The notes: generated from the letters alone by a model not told the origin. Positions 35,532-45,820 are shown, numbered from the stretch's first letter. The stretch is 64,000 nucleotides of DNA from Candidatus Marithrix sp. (GCA_016744775.1 JADGDS010000002.1:417988-481987), one strand, 5' to 3'. Translations and numbers: made by a program.

Positions 35532-36410
35532 TTATTGATAACGACGGCTATTTTCTAGCATTTTTTTGTAAGCAACTTCATGCTTAAAGTATTTCTTATT
35601 TTTCTTGTAATAAGATAAAACTTTTTTCACATAGTTTCTAGTTTCTTTGTAAGGAGGAACTTTATAACCATGACGTTTTACAGCAAATGGTCCAGCATTA
35701 TAACCAGCAACTGCTAACTTTCTATTTTGCTTAAAGAATTTTAGCAAATAACGTAAATATCTAGCACCGCCATATAAATTAGCTACAGGATTATAACGAT
35801 TTTTTACACCCATTTCTCTTGCAGTGCCAGGCATTAATTGTGTAAATCCTGCTGCACCTACATAAGATCTAGCTTTTGGATTATAATTTGATTCTGCACG
35901 CACTATAGCATGTAAAAATTCAGGTTCAATACCTACACTTTTAGCAACTACACGTATCATTTTATTATAACGTTTATAACGTTTACGTACTTTAGAAGAA
36001 CGAATTAAAGTACTTAAACGAGGTTTACTAACATATTTAAACTTAGCATTAGATTGGCTGCCTCTTGATGCTATGCTTACTGGTTTGCTTGACTTCTGGT
36101 AACTACTATTTCTGCTTCTAAATGTACTTCTAGTTGAAGCTACATGTACTCTTCTTCTATTTGACTTCTTGTAACGATTTTGAGCAACGGTTTGATTTTG
36201 AATTTGATTCCAATCCAAGGCAACCCATTCAGGTGCATCTTTATTAAGACTTGATGCAATATTGTCTAATTCATCAATATGAAAAGCTAAATTTTTAACT
36301 TTTCTTGTTTCAGAATTATAAGCATTCATATCATCAGTATTCTTAGGAATACTCGAACAAGCCGATATGCTCATTACCATTACAATTGAAAAAACTGCTT
36401 TCTTTGACAT
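35532..36410 (-). CDS. Lytic transglycosylase lipoprotein (SLT domain)
   Basis: 292 residues. A lipoprotein signal with the lipobox ISAC (Cys18) anchors it to a membrane. A basic, serine-rich linker (75-145) leads to an SLT/family 1 lysozyme-like domain: catalytic Glu173 in IVRAESNYNPKA, GAAGFTQLMPGTAREMG, and AVAGYNAGPFAVKR. It should cleave peptidoglycan to anhydro-muropeptides. The long Arg/Lys/Ser-rich linker is unusual and may bind cell-wall polymers. Distinct from the large Slt at 38392. Confidence 0.92.
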   Translation of the reverse strand: MSKKAVFSIVMVMSISACSSIPKNTDDMNAYNSETRKVKNLAFHIDELDNIASSLNKDAPEWVALDWNQIQNQTVAQNRYKKSNRRRVHVASTRSTFRSRNSSYQKSSKPVSIASRGSQSNAKFKYVSKPRLSTLIRSSKVRKRYKRYNKMIRVVAKSVGIEPEFLHAIVRAESNYNPKARSYVGAAGFTQLMPGTAREMGVKNRYNPVANLYGGARYLRYLLKFFKQNRKLAVAGYNAGPFAVKRHGYKVPPYKETRNYVKKVLSYYKKNKKYFKHEVAYKKMLENSRRYQ

Positions 36411-36536
36411 AATATATGTTTCCTGTTAATTAAACGTCTTAAAATTTAAAGTTAAAAAATATACTACTTCTCCTTTAAAGCAAGTACCCATTGAGGATAT
36501 TATTATTATTATAATTATAATTAATCCTTACAAGGA

Positions 36537-36566
36537 ATTATAAATAAATCCTACCTTATTTATAAT
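36537..36566. other. AT-rich stem-loop in intergenic region
   Basis: ATTATAAATAA (36537-36547) pairs with TTATTTATAAT (36556-36566) in the ~200-bp gap between the FinO-like gene and the transglycosylase gene. Function unknown; nothing else is seen in the gap apart from a TTA-rich tract. Confidence 0.5.
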
Positions 36567-36613
36567 ATGGGAAATCCTTGTATGAAATATGGATTATAAA
36601 GATATTTTAATAA

Positions 36614-37171
36614 TTATTCAAGTATCTGTGTATTTGATTTTGGTGCTACTTTCTCATATACTTGTACTTGGGGCTCTAATAATTCAAATCCATTACGAAT
36701 ATTATGCCCCATTTTACCAGTAATAGATGCCACCCAGTCGGTATATTCTTCATTGGCTTCAATTAATTTATTCCAAACTCTTGGGCGTACCTTTATTCTG
36801 ATTATTTGTCCATCAACATTTATACAAAAACGTTGCCATCCTCGTTTAATAGTTTCTACCCAGTTAGGTAATTCAGTTATTTTAATATTTATTTCTAATT
36901 TACCTATTGTTTTTGGGATTCTAATAACAGATGATCGTGATAATAAAGGTGTTTGTTGTTTATCTGCCACAGATTGTGGTTGAAATTCTGGTTTTTTCTT
37001 TAATATCGGTTCTTGAAATTGTTGTTGTTTATTTGCTATGGGCTGAAACAGAGCGGCTTTTTTTCTTGAGCCTAGTCTTAATTTATTAGTGGTTGTTGTT
37101 TTGTTTTCTTCAGGTTTGTGTAATTTTTTTTTCAAACCCAAAGTTAGTTTGGGTCGATTTCCATCATTCAT
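36614..37171 (-). CDS. FinO-like hypothetical protein
   Basis: 185 residues. The start PKLTLGLKKKL resembles the short N-terminal motif of FinO/ProQ-linked RNA-binding proteins; a long polar linker (20-85) follows. The C-terminal ~90 residues (KLEINIKITELPNWVETIKRGWQRF, VRPRVWNKLIEANEEY, WVASITGKMG, GFELLEPQVQVYE) resemble a domain in proteins annotated as fertility-inhibition FinO-like in some genomes. It overlaps the phosphodiesterase gene by 4 bp. RNA binding is inference. Confidence 0.55.
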   Translation of the reverse strand: MNDGNRPKLTLGLKKKLHKPEENKTTTTNKLRLGSRKKAALFQPIANKQQQFQEPILKKKPEFQPQSVADKQQTPLLSRSSVIRIPKTIGKLEINIKITELPNWVETIKRGWQRFCINVDGQIIRIKVRPRVWNKLIEANEEYTDWVASITGKMGHNIRNGFELLEPQVQVYEKVAPKSNTQILE

Positions 37172-37674
37172 AGATCTTTCCTTTCAAAGTGCATGGTTTC
37201 TAAGTCTGCAAGTACATATGTTGGAGTTGCGCCAATTCCAGCTACTGTGCCGGGATTACATACAATTGTAGTTTTGCCTTTGATATTTTTTATAGTGTCA
37301 ATAGAAATAATATGATTATGTCCACAACAAACTAAATCATAATTGCCAGTTACCGCCATAGCTTTTGCATAATGAGGGTAATGGACTAAAAAAATTCGTC
37401 GTTTGGCTAAGGTTAAGGCTGCATCTTGACCATAATACTTAATCAGATTATTTGATCTGTTAGCTAAACTAGATAAATTATATAGATCTCCAGTATTATT
37501 ACCATGAATTGCATGTATAGGTAGATTTTGATCTAGCACTTTGGTAAGTGTACTTGGCGCAACAATATCTCCACAATGCAAAATTGCTTCCGCTCCTAAT
37601 TTTTTAGCATCCGCAATTGCTGCAATTAATAATGGAGCATTATCATGGCTATCCGATAAAATACAAATTTTCAT
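37168..37674 (-). CDS. YfcE/MJ0936-type phosphodiesterase
   Basis: 168 residues. Calcineurin-like metallophosphoesterase with all metal motifs: ILSDSHDNAPLL, ILHCGDIV, HGNNTGD, and CCGHNHIIS. Such small enzymes hydrolyse phosphodiesters; natural substrate unclear. Divergent from trmJ (17 bp between starts) and translationally coupled to the FinO-like gene. Confidence 0.93.
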   Translation of the reverse strand: MKICILSDSHDNAPLLIAAIADAKKLGAEAILHCGDIVAPSTLTKVLDQNLPIHAIHGNNTGDLYNLSSLANRSNNLIKYYGQDAALTLAKRRIFLVHYPHYAKAMAVTGNYDLVCCGHNHIISIDTIKNIKGKTTIVCNPGTVAGIGATPTYVLADLETMHFERKDL

Positions 37675-37691
37675 TATAATTTAATTTAAAA

Positions 37692-38399
37692 ATGTTTGAT
37701 AATATAAATATAGTTTTAGTTGGTACTACTCATCCCGGTAATATAGGAGCCGCTGCTAGGGCTATGAAAAACATGGGATTATCACAAATGCGATTAGTCC
37801 AACCAAAAACTTTTCCTCATGCTAAGGCTATAGCACGTGCTAGTGGAGCCAATTCTGTGTTAGAAAATGCGCAACTTTTTAATACTTTAGAAGAAAGTTT
37901 AAAAGATTGTCAACTAATTTTTGGTGCTAGCGCGAGATTACGTAGTTTAAGTTGGCCCACTTTAACTCCAAAGGAGTGTGCTAAACATGTATTGGATCAT
38001 AGTGGGCAAATTGCAATTGTATTTGGACGAGAACATTCTGGTTTGACGAATGAAGAGTTGGAACAGTGTCATTATTTAGTACAAATTCCGACAAATCCTC
38101 AGTTCAGTTCTCTTAATATCGCTGCTGCTGTTCAGGTTATTGCTTATGAGTTACGAGTTAATGCTATTACTGAGGTAAGTCATGAATTGCCTTCACCGGT
38201 TTCATCTGAGGTTATGAATAATTTTTATTCACATTTAGAACAAAGTTTGATTGATATAAAATATTTAGATCCAGATAATCCTAGGTTATTAATGCGACGT
38301 TTACATAGGTTATTTAATCGTACTCAGTTGATGGAATCAGAAATTAATATTTTGCGTGGCATTCTCAGTGCGGCGCAGCGAGGAGTTAAAGATGATTAG
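37692..38399 (+). CDS. trmJ: tRNA (Cm32/Um32) 2'-O-methyltransferase
   Basis: 235 residues. SpoU/TrmD fold: IVLVGTTHPGNIGAAARAMK, LVQPKTFPHAKA, then the knot motifs IVFGREHSGLTNEEL and NPQFSSLNIAAAVQVIAYE. The C-terminal ~65 residues (LRRIL-like DNPRLLMRRLHRLFNRT) match the TrmJ dimer extension. Acts on position 32 of several tRNAs. Its stop lies inside the start of slt. Confidence 0.95.
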   Translation: MFDNINIVLVGTTHPGNIGAAARAMKNMGLSQMRLVQPKTFPHAKAIARASGANSVLENAQLFNTLEESLKDCQLIFGASARLRSLSWPTLTPKECAKHVLDHSGQIAIVFGREHSGLTNEELEQCHYLVQIPTNPQFSSLNIAAAVQVIAYELRVNAITEVSHELPSPVSSEVMNNFYSHLEQSLIDIKYLDPDNPRLLMRRLHRLFNRTQLMESEINILRGILSAAQRGVKDD

Positions 38400-40296
38400 A
38401 AAAATTTCTATAGTATTGTTTGTAAGTTATATATGTATGTCAAATACATATGCTAATAGTTTATTAGAGCAACGTTGGCAATTTCAAGAGGCAAAAAAGG
38501 CTTTGGATCTTGGAGATGTTGTTGCTTTTAATGCTTTGTCGGCGCAGTTAAAAGGTTATCCTATTGCTCATTATTTACGTTATTTTTATTTAAAGTCTTA
38601 TATTGATCAACAATATCCACAAACTATTAAGTTGTTTTTAAAGAGTAATCAAAATGCTCCGTTTGCTGATTCTTTGAGGGTGATTTGGTTAAAGTCTTTG
38701 GCTAAAAAAGCTGATTGGGATAGTTTTATTGATGCTTATACACCACAAAAAAGTACGGTATTACAATGTAATTTTTTAACTGCTTATTTAAATAAGTATT
38801 TCGCTTTAAATCATAAGTTGTTGAATTCTGCTAAGGATATTTGGTTGGTCGGAAAATCTCAGCCTAATGCTTGTGATTCTGTGTTTAATTATCTTTATAC
38901 TAATAATATAATTAGTTCGGATTTACGTTTACAGCGTAGTATTTTGGCTATTAAGAATGATAATTCTGGTTTGGCTGGATATTTAGCTAAGTCTTTACCG
39001 ATTCAGGAGCGTAAGTGGATTTGGCGGTGGCAGGTGATGTATAAAAATCCTGCTAATGCTTTGCGTAAATTTGAGTATAAAAATACTAAGATTGCACGTG
39101 ATTTGCTTGTATATGGTTTACGTCGCTTAGCTGGCAGGAATGCTGAACTTGCTTATGAATATTGGAAATCATATCAAAATTATTTGACGCTGAAAGAAAA
39201 GGATGAGTTATTTTCTTATATTGCTTTGAAAGCGGCTAGTCAGAAAGATTCAAAGGCGGTGTTGTTGTTGGAGCAAGTCGATAATGAGTTAGTGACTGAA
39301 AAGTTGGTTTTGGCGCGTTTGCAAATTTATTTAGTTAAGGAGGATTGGCGGGCTGTAATTAAGTTGATTGAGTCTTTGCCTGTTGCTAAGTATGAGTATT
39401 GGTATGCGCGTGCTTTAGAGAAGGTGGGTGATAATAGAAAGGCGAATCGAATATTTCAAAAGCTGGCGAAGAATCGAGATTATTATGGTTTTTTAGCGGC
39501 TGATAAGCTTGGTCAATCTTATCAGTTTAATTCACAACCGCTTAATATTAGTAAAAAAGTTCAAGCTGAGTTATTAGAAAAATATAGCGGTTTGCAACGC
39601 GCTCGTGAATTATATCTTTTGGGAATTAGTCACTTTGCTCGTCTTGAATGGAATAAGGTATTAGCAGGGTTAAATTCTGAGGAAATTAAAACAGCGGCGG
39701 TTGTTGCTAATAATTGGGGTTGGCATAATCGAGCTATTGTGACGCTTGCTAAAGTTAAGTATTGGGATGATTTGGAAATACGCTTTCCTTTGGCTTTTTA
39801 TGATGATGTTGTGAGTAATGCTGAAATTCAGAAGTTGGATTATTCTTATATTTATGGTGTGATTCGTCAAGAGAGTATTTTTCAAATCGATGCACGTTCT
39901 CGTTCAGGGGCAATGGGATTAATGCAGTTAATGCCAGCAACTGCGAAGTATATTATTAGGCGACAAGGGTTTAATGATATTGGTAGCGTTTTATTGCCAG
40001 CTAATAATATTAAGTTGGGTTCTTCTTATTTGAGAATGATGTTAAATCGTTTTAAGAACAATCATATATTGGCAACTGCGGCTTATAATGCTGGACCATC
40101 AAATGCTCAAAAATGGGCAAAACAATATCCTTGTGTAGCTCCAGATGTTTGGGTTGAGTTAATTCCATTTAGTCAGACACGCAAATATGTAAAACGTGTT
40201 TTAAGTTATGCGGTGATGTTTGAATCTCGAATGGTAGATAAGGTTAAACGGATGAAGATGGATCCGGTTAATATTTATTATAATAGTTGTAATTAG
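38392..40296 (+). CDS. slt: Soluble lytic murein transglycosylase
   Basis: About 634 residues from ATG 38392, which overlaps the trmJ stop by 8 bp and is followed by a signal peptide (MIRKISIVLFVSYICMSNTYA). A long helical superhelix (residues ~30-440) forms the ring typical of Slt70, then the catalytic domain: Glu in YGVIRQESIFQIDARS, GAMGLMQLMPATAK and TAAYNAGPSNAQKW. Periplasmic cleavage of murein glycan strands. TTG/GTT-rich codon use in the middle. Last residues (NSCN) and following DNA match the end of the gene at 41416. Confidence 0.96.
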   Translation: MIRKISIVLFVSYICMSNTYANSLLEQRWQFQEAKKALDLGDVVAFNALSAQLKGYPIAHYLRYFYLKSYIDQQYPQTIKLFLKSNQNAPFADSLRVIWLKSLAKKADWDSFIDAYTPQKSTVLQCNFLTAYLNKYFALNHKLLNSAKDIWLVGKSQPNACDSVFNYLYTNNIISSDLRLQRSILAIKNDNSGLAGYLAKSLPIQERKWIWRWQVMYKNPANALRKFEYKNTKIARDLLVYGLRRLAGRNAELAYEYWKSYQNYLTLKEKDELFSYIALKAASQKDSKAVLLLEQVDNELVTEKLVLARLQIYLVKEDWRAVIKLIESLPVAKYEYWYARALEKVGDNRKANRIFQKLAKNRDYYGFLAADKLGQSYQFNSQPLNISKKVQAELLEKYSGLQRARELYLLGISHFARLEWNKVLAGLNSEEIKTAAVVANNWGWHNRAIVTLAKVKYWDDLEIRFPLAFYDDVVSNAEIQKLDYSYIYGVIRQESIFQIDARSRSGAMGLMQLMPATAKYIIRRQGFNDIGSVLLPANNIKLGSSYLRMMLNRFKNNHILATAAYNAGPSNAQKWAKQYPCVAPDVWVELIPFSQTRKYVKRVLSYAVMFESRMVDKVKRMKMDPVNIYYNSCN

Positions 40297-40621
40297 GATT
40301 CGTAGGTTGGGCTGACGACAGGAAGCCCAACATGTGTCTAGCTTGATAAGCAATAAATTATTTTATCTTCTGAATTTAGATGTTTGGTAATGATAAAATG
40401 GCAGTGCGTAACATCATAAAGTACAATAAGTTATTCAATATTTATATTAACCATAAAAACAAAAAATATAAAAATACCCTGACCTTTTTTTGCGCTAAGC
40501 ATTCTATATAAACATAAAGAAAAAAATTTTTTCTATTGAAATCCATATTATGGCGGTTAAATTCGTTTATTTAGTACAACGAATTTACGGAATAAACGAA
40601 TTTACATTTTTTTAACTCTTA
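40297..40621. other. Repeat-rich intergenic region
   Basis: No gene. It holds a hairpin GTTGGGCT...AGCCCAAC (about 40306-40331), a solo MITE end TGCGTAACATCA at 40405-40416, and a palindromic segment ATTCGTTTATT...AATAAACGAAT (40561-40601) that contains the TTAGTACAACGAATTTACGG arm also found at 52451 and, inverted, at 52603. Confidence 0.7.
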
Positions 40622-40784
40622 ACTGATGTTACGCACTCTCGTTCCCACGCTCCAGCGTGGTAACGCATGTATCGGCGCTCCAGCGCCGAGTTTTACTAGA
40701 TCTAATTATCCAGTATAAGAAAAAAACACTTGACGCTGGAGCGTCTGTACATGCGTTACCACGCTGGAGCGTGGGAACGAGAAA
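40622..40784. mobile_element. MITE, right end truncated
   Basis: Left end ACTGATGTTACGCA and the hairpin core are almost identical to the 23968-24143 element, but the right terminal TGCGTAACATCAGT is missing after GAACGAGAA. It interrupts or replaces the front of the gene that resumes at ~40790. Confidence 0.88.
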
Positions 40785-41416
40785 CAAACATTTCCCCCAA
40801 AGACAGCGGCACAATCACCAAATCACCAGACAAAACTTCATATTCTCCTAATGAAGATGTAACTTTAACAGCAACTCCAGCAGAAGGTTACAAATTCAAA
40901 CAATGGCAAGGTGACGCTAGCGGCAGTGAAGACACAATTACCATAAAAATGAATGGTAATCAAAATGTAACCGCTATTTTTGAAGAAAAAGAGGAAGAAG
41001 AAAAACCACCAACAGAAATTTCATCAAAAGCCATTTACGACTCAAAAACAAACACACTATCTTTAGAAGGTATATTAGTTCCTTTCATAGATGAATTTAC
41101 CGGCAAAGCAACTGATAACCAAGGAATCTTTGACGCTCAATTACAAGAAAAAACTAAATTGGTATTTGAACTTATTCCTTGGAGTATCAATTTTAAGAAC
41201 ATGTTTGAAGGTGAAGAGACTAGCGGCTATATATTGTATGATCATAAAACTAGATCAGTTGAAATTCCTTGTTTTGAAGTTATGACCATTGCTAAACTTG
41301 GAGATGGAATTGAAGGCAAAGCGATATATTATAAAGATATGACTATGAAACAGCGGCATGTAAATTATCCAATATTTCACGTTGAAAATATGACTGAAAC
41401 TGATAGTTGTAATTAA
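40785..41416 (+). pseudogene. Remnant of a surface protein with an InlB-like bacterial repeat
   Basis: Open frame from within the MITE to 41416. The real part starts near GTITKSPDKTSYSPNEDV, then TLTATPAEGYKFKQWQGDA and MNGNQNVTAIFE, the Listeria-Bacteroides/bacterial repeat (Flg_new_2) pattern. An acidic linker (EEKEEEEKPP) leads to a ~125-residue C-terminal domain of unknown type ending ETDSCN. N-terminus and any signal peptide are lost to the MITE, so likely not made or exported. Confidence 0.7.
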
Positions 41417-41419
41417 TTT

Positions 41420-41464
41420 TGTAGGTTGGGCTGACTGCGTATCCTTTCGTCAGCCCAACCTACA
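41420..41464. terminator. Hairpin TGTAGGTTGGGCTGAC
   Basis: Perfect 16-bp arms (41420-41435 and 41449-41464) between two convergent genes. The same arm starts the hairpin after slt at 40302. May act as a bidirectional terminator but is mainly a repeat family. Confidence 0.7.
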
Positions 41465-41480
41465 GATTATCTCACAACAT

Positions 41481-41690
41481 TTAACACATGCTACCTTGAT
41501 TGTGATGCTGTTGAATTATTTTCGCCAACGCCCTCAAGGCTTCGTTCACTGATTTGGCATCAGGATCCAACATTATAATTCTGACATCTTCGTGATAATA
41601 TTTTGCATATTTACCACGAACACCATCTGTCATTTGCGAAAAATCGTATTCTTCGCGCAGTTCATCGTCTGTTTTAGTTTGATAGCGCAT
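41481..41690 (-). CDS. Small conserved-type hypothetical protein
   Basis: 69 residues. The pattern DELREEYDFSQMTDGVRGKYAKYY with DVRIIMLDPDAKSVNEALRALA is a common small-protein family found in TA-rich genomes, sometimes beside mobile RNA-interfering toxins; no partner is seen here. It directly follows apaG (1 bp gap between apaG stop and this start), so it is likely the last gene of the nnrD-tsaE-apaG operon. Function not assigned. Confidence 0.6.
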   Translation of the reverse strand: MRYQTKTDDELREEYDFSQMTDGVRGKYAKYYHEDVRIIMLDPDAKSVNEALRALAKIIQQHHNQGSMC

Positions 41691-42074
41691 TCAATGCAAA
41701 ATACCCGGCACAGATAATAAAAACACCGGAATTTTAGCATCAAAACGTTTTTGATCTTCAGCTATCATTTGATAGCTACCTTCCATAGTTCCAACTGGTG
41801 TTTTCAATACTGAACCACTGGTATATTGAAAACTACTACCCGGTTCTAAATATGGCTGTTCTCCCACCACTCCAGCACCACGTACTTCTTCTACATGATT
41901 ATCTCCATCAGTAATAACCCAATGTCTTGATAATAATTTTGCCGCTCTTCTACCAGTATTAGATATAGTTATATGATAAGCAAAAGCATAGTTATTATCT
42001 TCAGGATCACTATGTTCTTCCATATAAGTAGTTTTAACATCAACTTTTATATTATAATCAGTATTTGTATTCAT
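41691..42074 (-). CDS. apaG: ApaG protein
   Basis: 127 residues, full length. A single beta-sandwich domain: [64 protein letters not shown], and [10 protein letters not shown]. ApaG is linked to cobalt/magnesium tolerance and, in other species, to Ap4A metabolism; its exact role is open. Overlaps tsaE by 4 bp. Confidence 0.95.
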   Translation of the reverse strand: MNTNTDYNIKVDVKTTYMEEHSDPEDNNYAFAYHITISNTGRRAAKLLSRHWVITDGDNHVEEVRGAGVVGEQPYLEPGSSFQYTSGSVLKTPVGTMEGSYQMIAEDQKRFDAKIPVFLLSVPGILH

Positions 42075-42505
42075 AAAATTTTTTCTCCTATTTCACTACA
42101 GGCTCGTAATTCTAACAATCGCGCTTCTCCATCATAACTTATTTGCACTTCTACATCCGCCTTTGGTATAAATGGTTTACCCTTTTCTGACCATTCTATT
42201 AAACAAATAGCCTCTTCATCCAAATAATCACGAATTCCTATATATTCTAACTCTTCAGGATCACCTAAACGATATAAATCAAAGTGGTAAATCATACGTT
42301 CAGCTACTGAATAATCTTCTACCAAGGTATAAGTTGGACTTTTTACTTTGCCTGTATATCCTAAAGCTCGTAAAAACCCTCTGGTTAATGTAGTTTTACC
42401 TACACCTAAATCACCATTCAAATAGAAAATGCAGCCGCTATTACAAGCACGAGCTAATCTACCACCAAAATTTTCCATTTCTTCAGCACTGGAAATTATT
42501 TGCAT
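42071..42505 (-). CDS. tsaE: tRNA threonylcarbamoyladenosine biosynthesis ATPase TsaE
   Basis: About 144 residues from ATG 42505 ([15 protein letters not shown]); the longer frame upstream lies inside nnrD. Walker A is [19 protein letters not shown], then [25 protein letters not shown] and [10 protein letters not shown]. It powers the TsaBDE complex that makes t6A37 in tRNA. Start overlaps the nnrD stop by 23 bp, and the nnrD-tsaE order is common in bacteria. Confidence 0.95.
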   Translation of the reverse strand: MQIISSAEEMENFGGRLARACNSGCIFYLNGDLGVGKTTLTRGFLRALGYTGKVKSPTYTLVEDYSVAERMIYHFDLYRLGDPEELEYIGIRDYLDEEAICLIEWSEKGKPFIPKADVEVQISYDGEARLLELRACSEIGEKIL

Positions 42506-43949
42506 AATATCTAATCCACTTAAATAAATCTGATGGCAACAAACCTCGTTCTCCACTTTCTTCAGCAGCACTATCTGCCGCTATTGCATGAAGACATACA
42601 CCTAACTTAGCAGCTTCAAAATTAGAAAAACCTTGAGCTACTAAACCAACTATTACTCCTGTAAGCACATCACCCATTCCACCACAAGCCATACCCGGAT
42701 TTCCAGCAGTACAAACACTAATTTCATCCTCATTTGCCACCAAAGTTCCCGCTCCTTTTAACACACATACCCCAGCTAATTGCTCGGTTAAACGGCGTAC
42801 TACTGTAAAACGATCTGCTACCATAGAATTTTTTAATAAACGAGCCGCTTCACCCGGATGAGGAGTGAAAATCGCATTAGTTAAACTCATTGGTTTTTCA
42901 GCTAATAAATTCAGCGCATCTGCATCAATAACTTTTGGTTTTTCTATAGTTTTCAAGGAATTTAATAAATTACGTCCCCAATCTGATTGACCTAATCCCG
43001 GACCAATAGCGACCGTATCTATTTGTTCTAACAAAGATTCTAATTCTGCTACTGTTTCGATACCATGACTCATAATTTCTGGGCGCGTAATACTTAATAA
43101 AGCCGCATTATCAGCGCGAGTAGCAATACTAACTTTACCAGCACCAACTCGTGCCGCTGCTTCTGCCGCCAAACTAGCCGCACCAATCATTCCATAATCA
43201 CCACCAATTATAAGTACATGACCAAATTTACCCTTATGCGCAGTACGAAGACGTTTAGGCAATAAATTAGCGTCATAAACAAGACGATTAACGCTATGTT
43301 TTACCTTTTGATAAACCTCAGAAGGAATTTTTAAATCATCAAAATATATTTTGCCACAAAAATCAGGAGCTAATCCAGTAAATAAACCTTGTTTAAAGCC
43401 AATAAAAGTCACACAAACATCAGCATGTACCGCAACACCTAACACATTACCAGTATCTGCATCAAGCCCAGATGGAATATCTATAGACAATACCGGGCAA
43501 GAACAATCATTAATACTATCAATCATTTCACGCCATTTACCTGAAACTTCACGATCTAAACCAGTACCAAAAATAGCGTCAACAATGACATCACTATTTA
43601 CAAGTAAATCTTGCGTTACCAAACCAACATTAATCATATATTGATAAGCAAGTAAAGCATCAGCTTTTAATTTATTAACATCACCTAATTGCAATACACT
43701 AACATCATAACCGGCTAAATGAGCTAATCGCGCTAAGACATAACCATCACCAGCATTATTACCAATACCACAAACAACAGTAATACTACCCGCTTGTTGC
43801 CAATGAGATTTTAAAATTTCAAACGCGGCACTACCAGCGCGTTCCATTAAACACAAACCGGGAATATTATGATTTTCAATAGCAATACGATCAAGTTCAG
43901 CTACTTGAGCGGCGGTGTATAAAACTAATTCTAAAGAAGGGTTTTTCAT
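42483..43949 (-). CDS. nnrD: Bifunctional NAD(P)H-hydrate repair enzyme
   Basis: 488 residues. The N-terminal ~210 residues are the NAD(P)HX epimerase (LMERAGSAAFEIL, VCGIGNNAGDGYVLARL, SIDIPSGLDADTGNVLG). The rest is the ADP-dependent (S)-NAD(P)HX dehydratase: HVLIIGGDYGMIGAASLAAEAA, IGPGLGQSDW, FTPHPGEAARLL and GNPGMACGGMGDVLTG. Repairs hydrated NADH/NADPH. First gene of the minus-strand operon with tsaE and apaG. Confidence 0.96.
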   Translation of the reverse strand: MKNPSLELVLYTAAQVAELDRIAIENHNIPGLCLMERAGSAAFEILKSHWQQAGSITVVCGIGNNAGDGYVLARLAHLAGYDVSVLQLGDVNKLKADALLAYQYMINVGLVTQDLLVNSDVIVDAIFGTGLDREVSGKWREMIDSINDCSCPVLSIDIPSGLDADTGNVLGVAVHADVCVTFIGFKQGLFTGLAPDFCGKIYFDDLKIPSEVYQKVKHSVNRLVYDANLLPKRLRTAHKGKFGHVLIIGGDYGMIGAASLAAEAAARVGAGKVSIATRADNAALLSITRPEIMSHGIETVAELESLLEQIDTVAIGPGLGQSDWGRNLLNSLKTIEKPKVIDADALNLLAEKPMSLTNAIFTPHPGEAARLLKNSMVADRFTVVRRLTEQLAGVCVLKGAGTLVANEDEISVCTAGNPGMACGGMGDVLTGVIVGLVAQGFSNFEAAKLGVCLHAIAADSAAEESGERGLLPSDLFKWIRYYANNFQC

Positions 43950-43997
43950 ATTAATATGTTAATATATACGCTTCTAAGTTATTAATGGAATTAAATA

Positions 43998-44549
43998 ATG
44001 AATAAATTAAAACAATTTATAACTATAGTCTTAAGTTTATGGCTATGTCTGTACTCATATACAACTATGGCAAAACTTAGTAATGATTGCCTATATCGTG
44101 TGGTTAAAGTCCAAAGTAATGATACCTTAACAGTTCGCGATGGTCCGGGTGCTAAATATAACCAGATTACCCAAATTCCTTCAAATGGAACTTATATTGA
44201 AATTGTCGGCTATGAAACCAAAGTTGGAAGATTCTTCTGGGTGCCGATTGAATATGAAGGTATCAGAGGTTGGGTTAATAGTTACTATCTCAAAAAAGAT
44301 TGCCCAATTGATAAACCAACCGGTTGTTCCTTTCAAGTTGTCAATGTTCGTTCCAATGACACATTATCAGTAAGAAAAAAACCGGGAATTGGCTATAAAA
44401 AGATTTATAAACTCAATCCAAACGCTACAGGCATACAAGTAACTGGCAGAGCAAGAAAAATTGGCAGATCCTATTGGCTACCAATTAAATATCAATACAT
44501 TAAAGGCTGGGTAAATCGCCGTTATATTCAAGAAGAAGATTGTTATTAA
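43998..44549 (+). CDS. Exported protein with two bacterial SH3 domains
   Basis: 183 residues. Signal peptide (to about residue 25, YSYTTMA), then two SH3b domains: [20 protein letters not shown] with [17 protein letters not shown], and [20 protein letters not shown] with [17 protein letters not shown]. Pairs of Cys flank each domain. SH3b domains bind peptidoglycan; likely a cell-wall targeting or scaffold protein. Ends 11 bp before glgC and may be co-transcribed. Confidence 0.88.
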   Translation: MNKLKQFITIVLSLWLCLYSYTTMAKLSNDCLYRVVKVQSNDTLTVRDGPGAKYNQITQIPSNGTYIEIVGYETKVGRFFWVPIEYEGIRGWVNSYYLKKDCPIDKPTGCSFQVVNVRSNDTLSVRKKPGIGYKKIYKLNPNATGIQVTGRARKIGRSYWLPIKYQYIKGWVNRRYIQEEDCY

Positions 44550-44560
44550 GGAAAAAAAGA

Positions 44561-45811
44561 ATGAATTCTGAAGCAGATCGTCATATTAGTCAATTAACTC
44601 GTAACACAATGGCTTTAGTTCTAGCTGGTGGGCGCGGTACACGTCTTAAAGATTTAACCAAATGGCGAGCAAAACCAGCAGTACCTTTTGGTGGTAAATT
44701 TCGTATTATTGATTTTCCATTGTCAAATTGTATTAATTCTGGCATACGCAAAATATCAATAATAACACAATATAAATCACACTCTTTAATTCGTCACATT
44801 CAAAGAGCTTGGAATTTTTCTCGCGGAATTTTATTTGGTGAATTTATTGAATTAATGCCAGCATCACAACAAAGTGAAAATTGGTATTCAGGAACAGCCG
44901 ATGCTGTATATCAAAATCTCAATATTATTCGCGCTCATAAACCAGAATATATCCTAATTTTAGCTGGTGATCATATATATAAAATGGATTATGGTCCAAT
45001 GATAGCGGCACATGTTGCTAACAATGCAGATATGACTGTTGGTTGTTTAGAAGTTCCATTAGATATGGCAACTAGTTTTGGTGTAATGAGTATTAATGAC
45101 AAGGAACAAATTATACGTTTTGCAGAAAAACCTAGCCAACCAGAACCAACACCTAATGATCCAAGCCAAGCATTAGCATCAATGGGTATTTACGTTTTTA
45201 AAGCAGATTTTTTATATGATCAACTTAATATAGATGCAGATTCAACACCGTCTAGCCATGACTTTGGTAAAGATATAATTCCATCTATTATTGATCAACA
45301 TAAAGTATTTGCCTATCGTTTTCGCGACGTTCAAAAAGGAGAACAAGCCTATTGGCGTGATGTTGGTACATTAGAGGCTTTTTGGGAAGCTAATATAGAC
45401 TTAGTTTCTGTGACTCCACAATTAGATGTTTATGATCAAGAATGGCCTATTTGGACTAATCAGCTACAATTACCACCTGCAAAATTTATATTTGATGATG
45501 ATGATAGACGGGGTATGGCGGTTGATTCTATTGTGTCAGGAGGATGTATAATTTCAGGTGCTAAAGTCAAAAAATCCTTACTATTTTCTAATGTTAAAGT
45601 AAATTCTTATTCATCTGTAACAGATAGCGTAATATTACCAAATGTAGAAATTGGTCGTAATTGCAGAATCAAAAAAGCTGTAATTGATAGACGTAGTATA
45701 ATTCCTCCTAATACAGTCATAGGAGAAAATTTGGAAGAAGATGCTAAACGTTTTTATGTTAGTGAATCTGGAATTGTATTAGTTACTTCAGACATGTTAG
45801 GGCAAAGATAA
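44561..45811 (+). CDS. glgC: Glucose-1-phosphate adenylyltransferase
   Basis: About 416 residues from ATG 44561, which has an AAGGAAAAAAAGA leader; a longer frame from 44540 is less likely. Makes ADP-glucose for glycogen. [16 protein letters not shown] is the allosteric/nucleotide start, then [34 protein letters not shown] and [19 protein letters not shown]-terminal left-handed helix domain ([20 protein letters not shown]). Only glycogen gene in the window. Confidence 0.97.
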   Translation: MNSEADRHISQLTRNTMALVLAGGRGTRLKDLTKWRAKPAVPFGGKFRIIDFPLSNCINSGIRKISIITQYKSHSLIRHIQRAWNFSRGILFGEFIELMPASQQSENWYSGTADAVYQNLNIIRAHKPEYILILAGDHIYKMDYGPMIAAHVANNADMTVGCLEVPLDMATSFGVMSINDKEQIIRFAEKPSQPEPTPNDPSQALASMGIYVFKADFLYDQLNIDADSTPSSHDFGKDIIPSIIDQHKVFAYRFRDVQKGEQAYWRDVGTLEAFWEANIDLVSVTPQLDVYDQEWPIWTNQLQLPPAKFIFDDDDRRGMAVDSIVSGGCIISGAKVKKSLLFSNVKVNSYSSVTDSVILPNVEIGRNCRIKKAVIDRRSIIPPNTVIGENLEEDAKRFYVSESGIVLVTSDMLGQR

Positions 45812-45820
45812 AACTTGTTG

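Noticed and set aside
40629..40851. Small ORFs on both strands in the 40.6-40.85 kb region
   Set aside because: They translate the hairpin core of the MITE; the same peptide appears at 24003 because the DNA repeat is the same.
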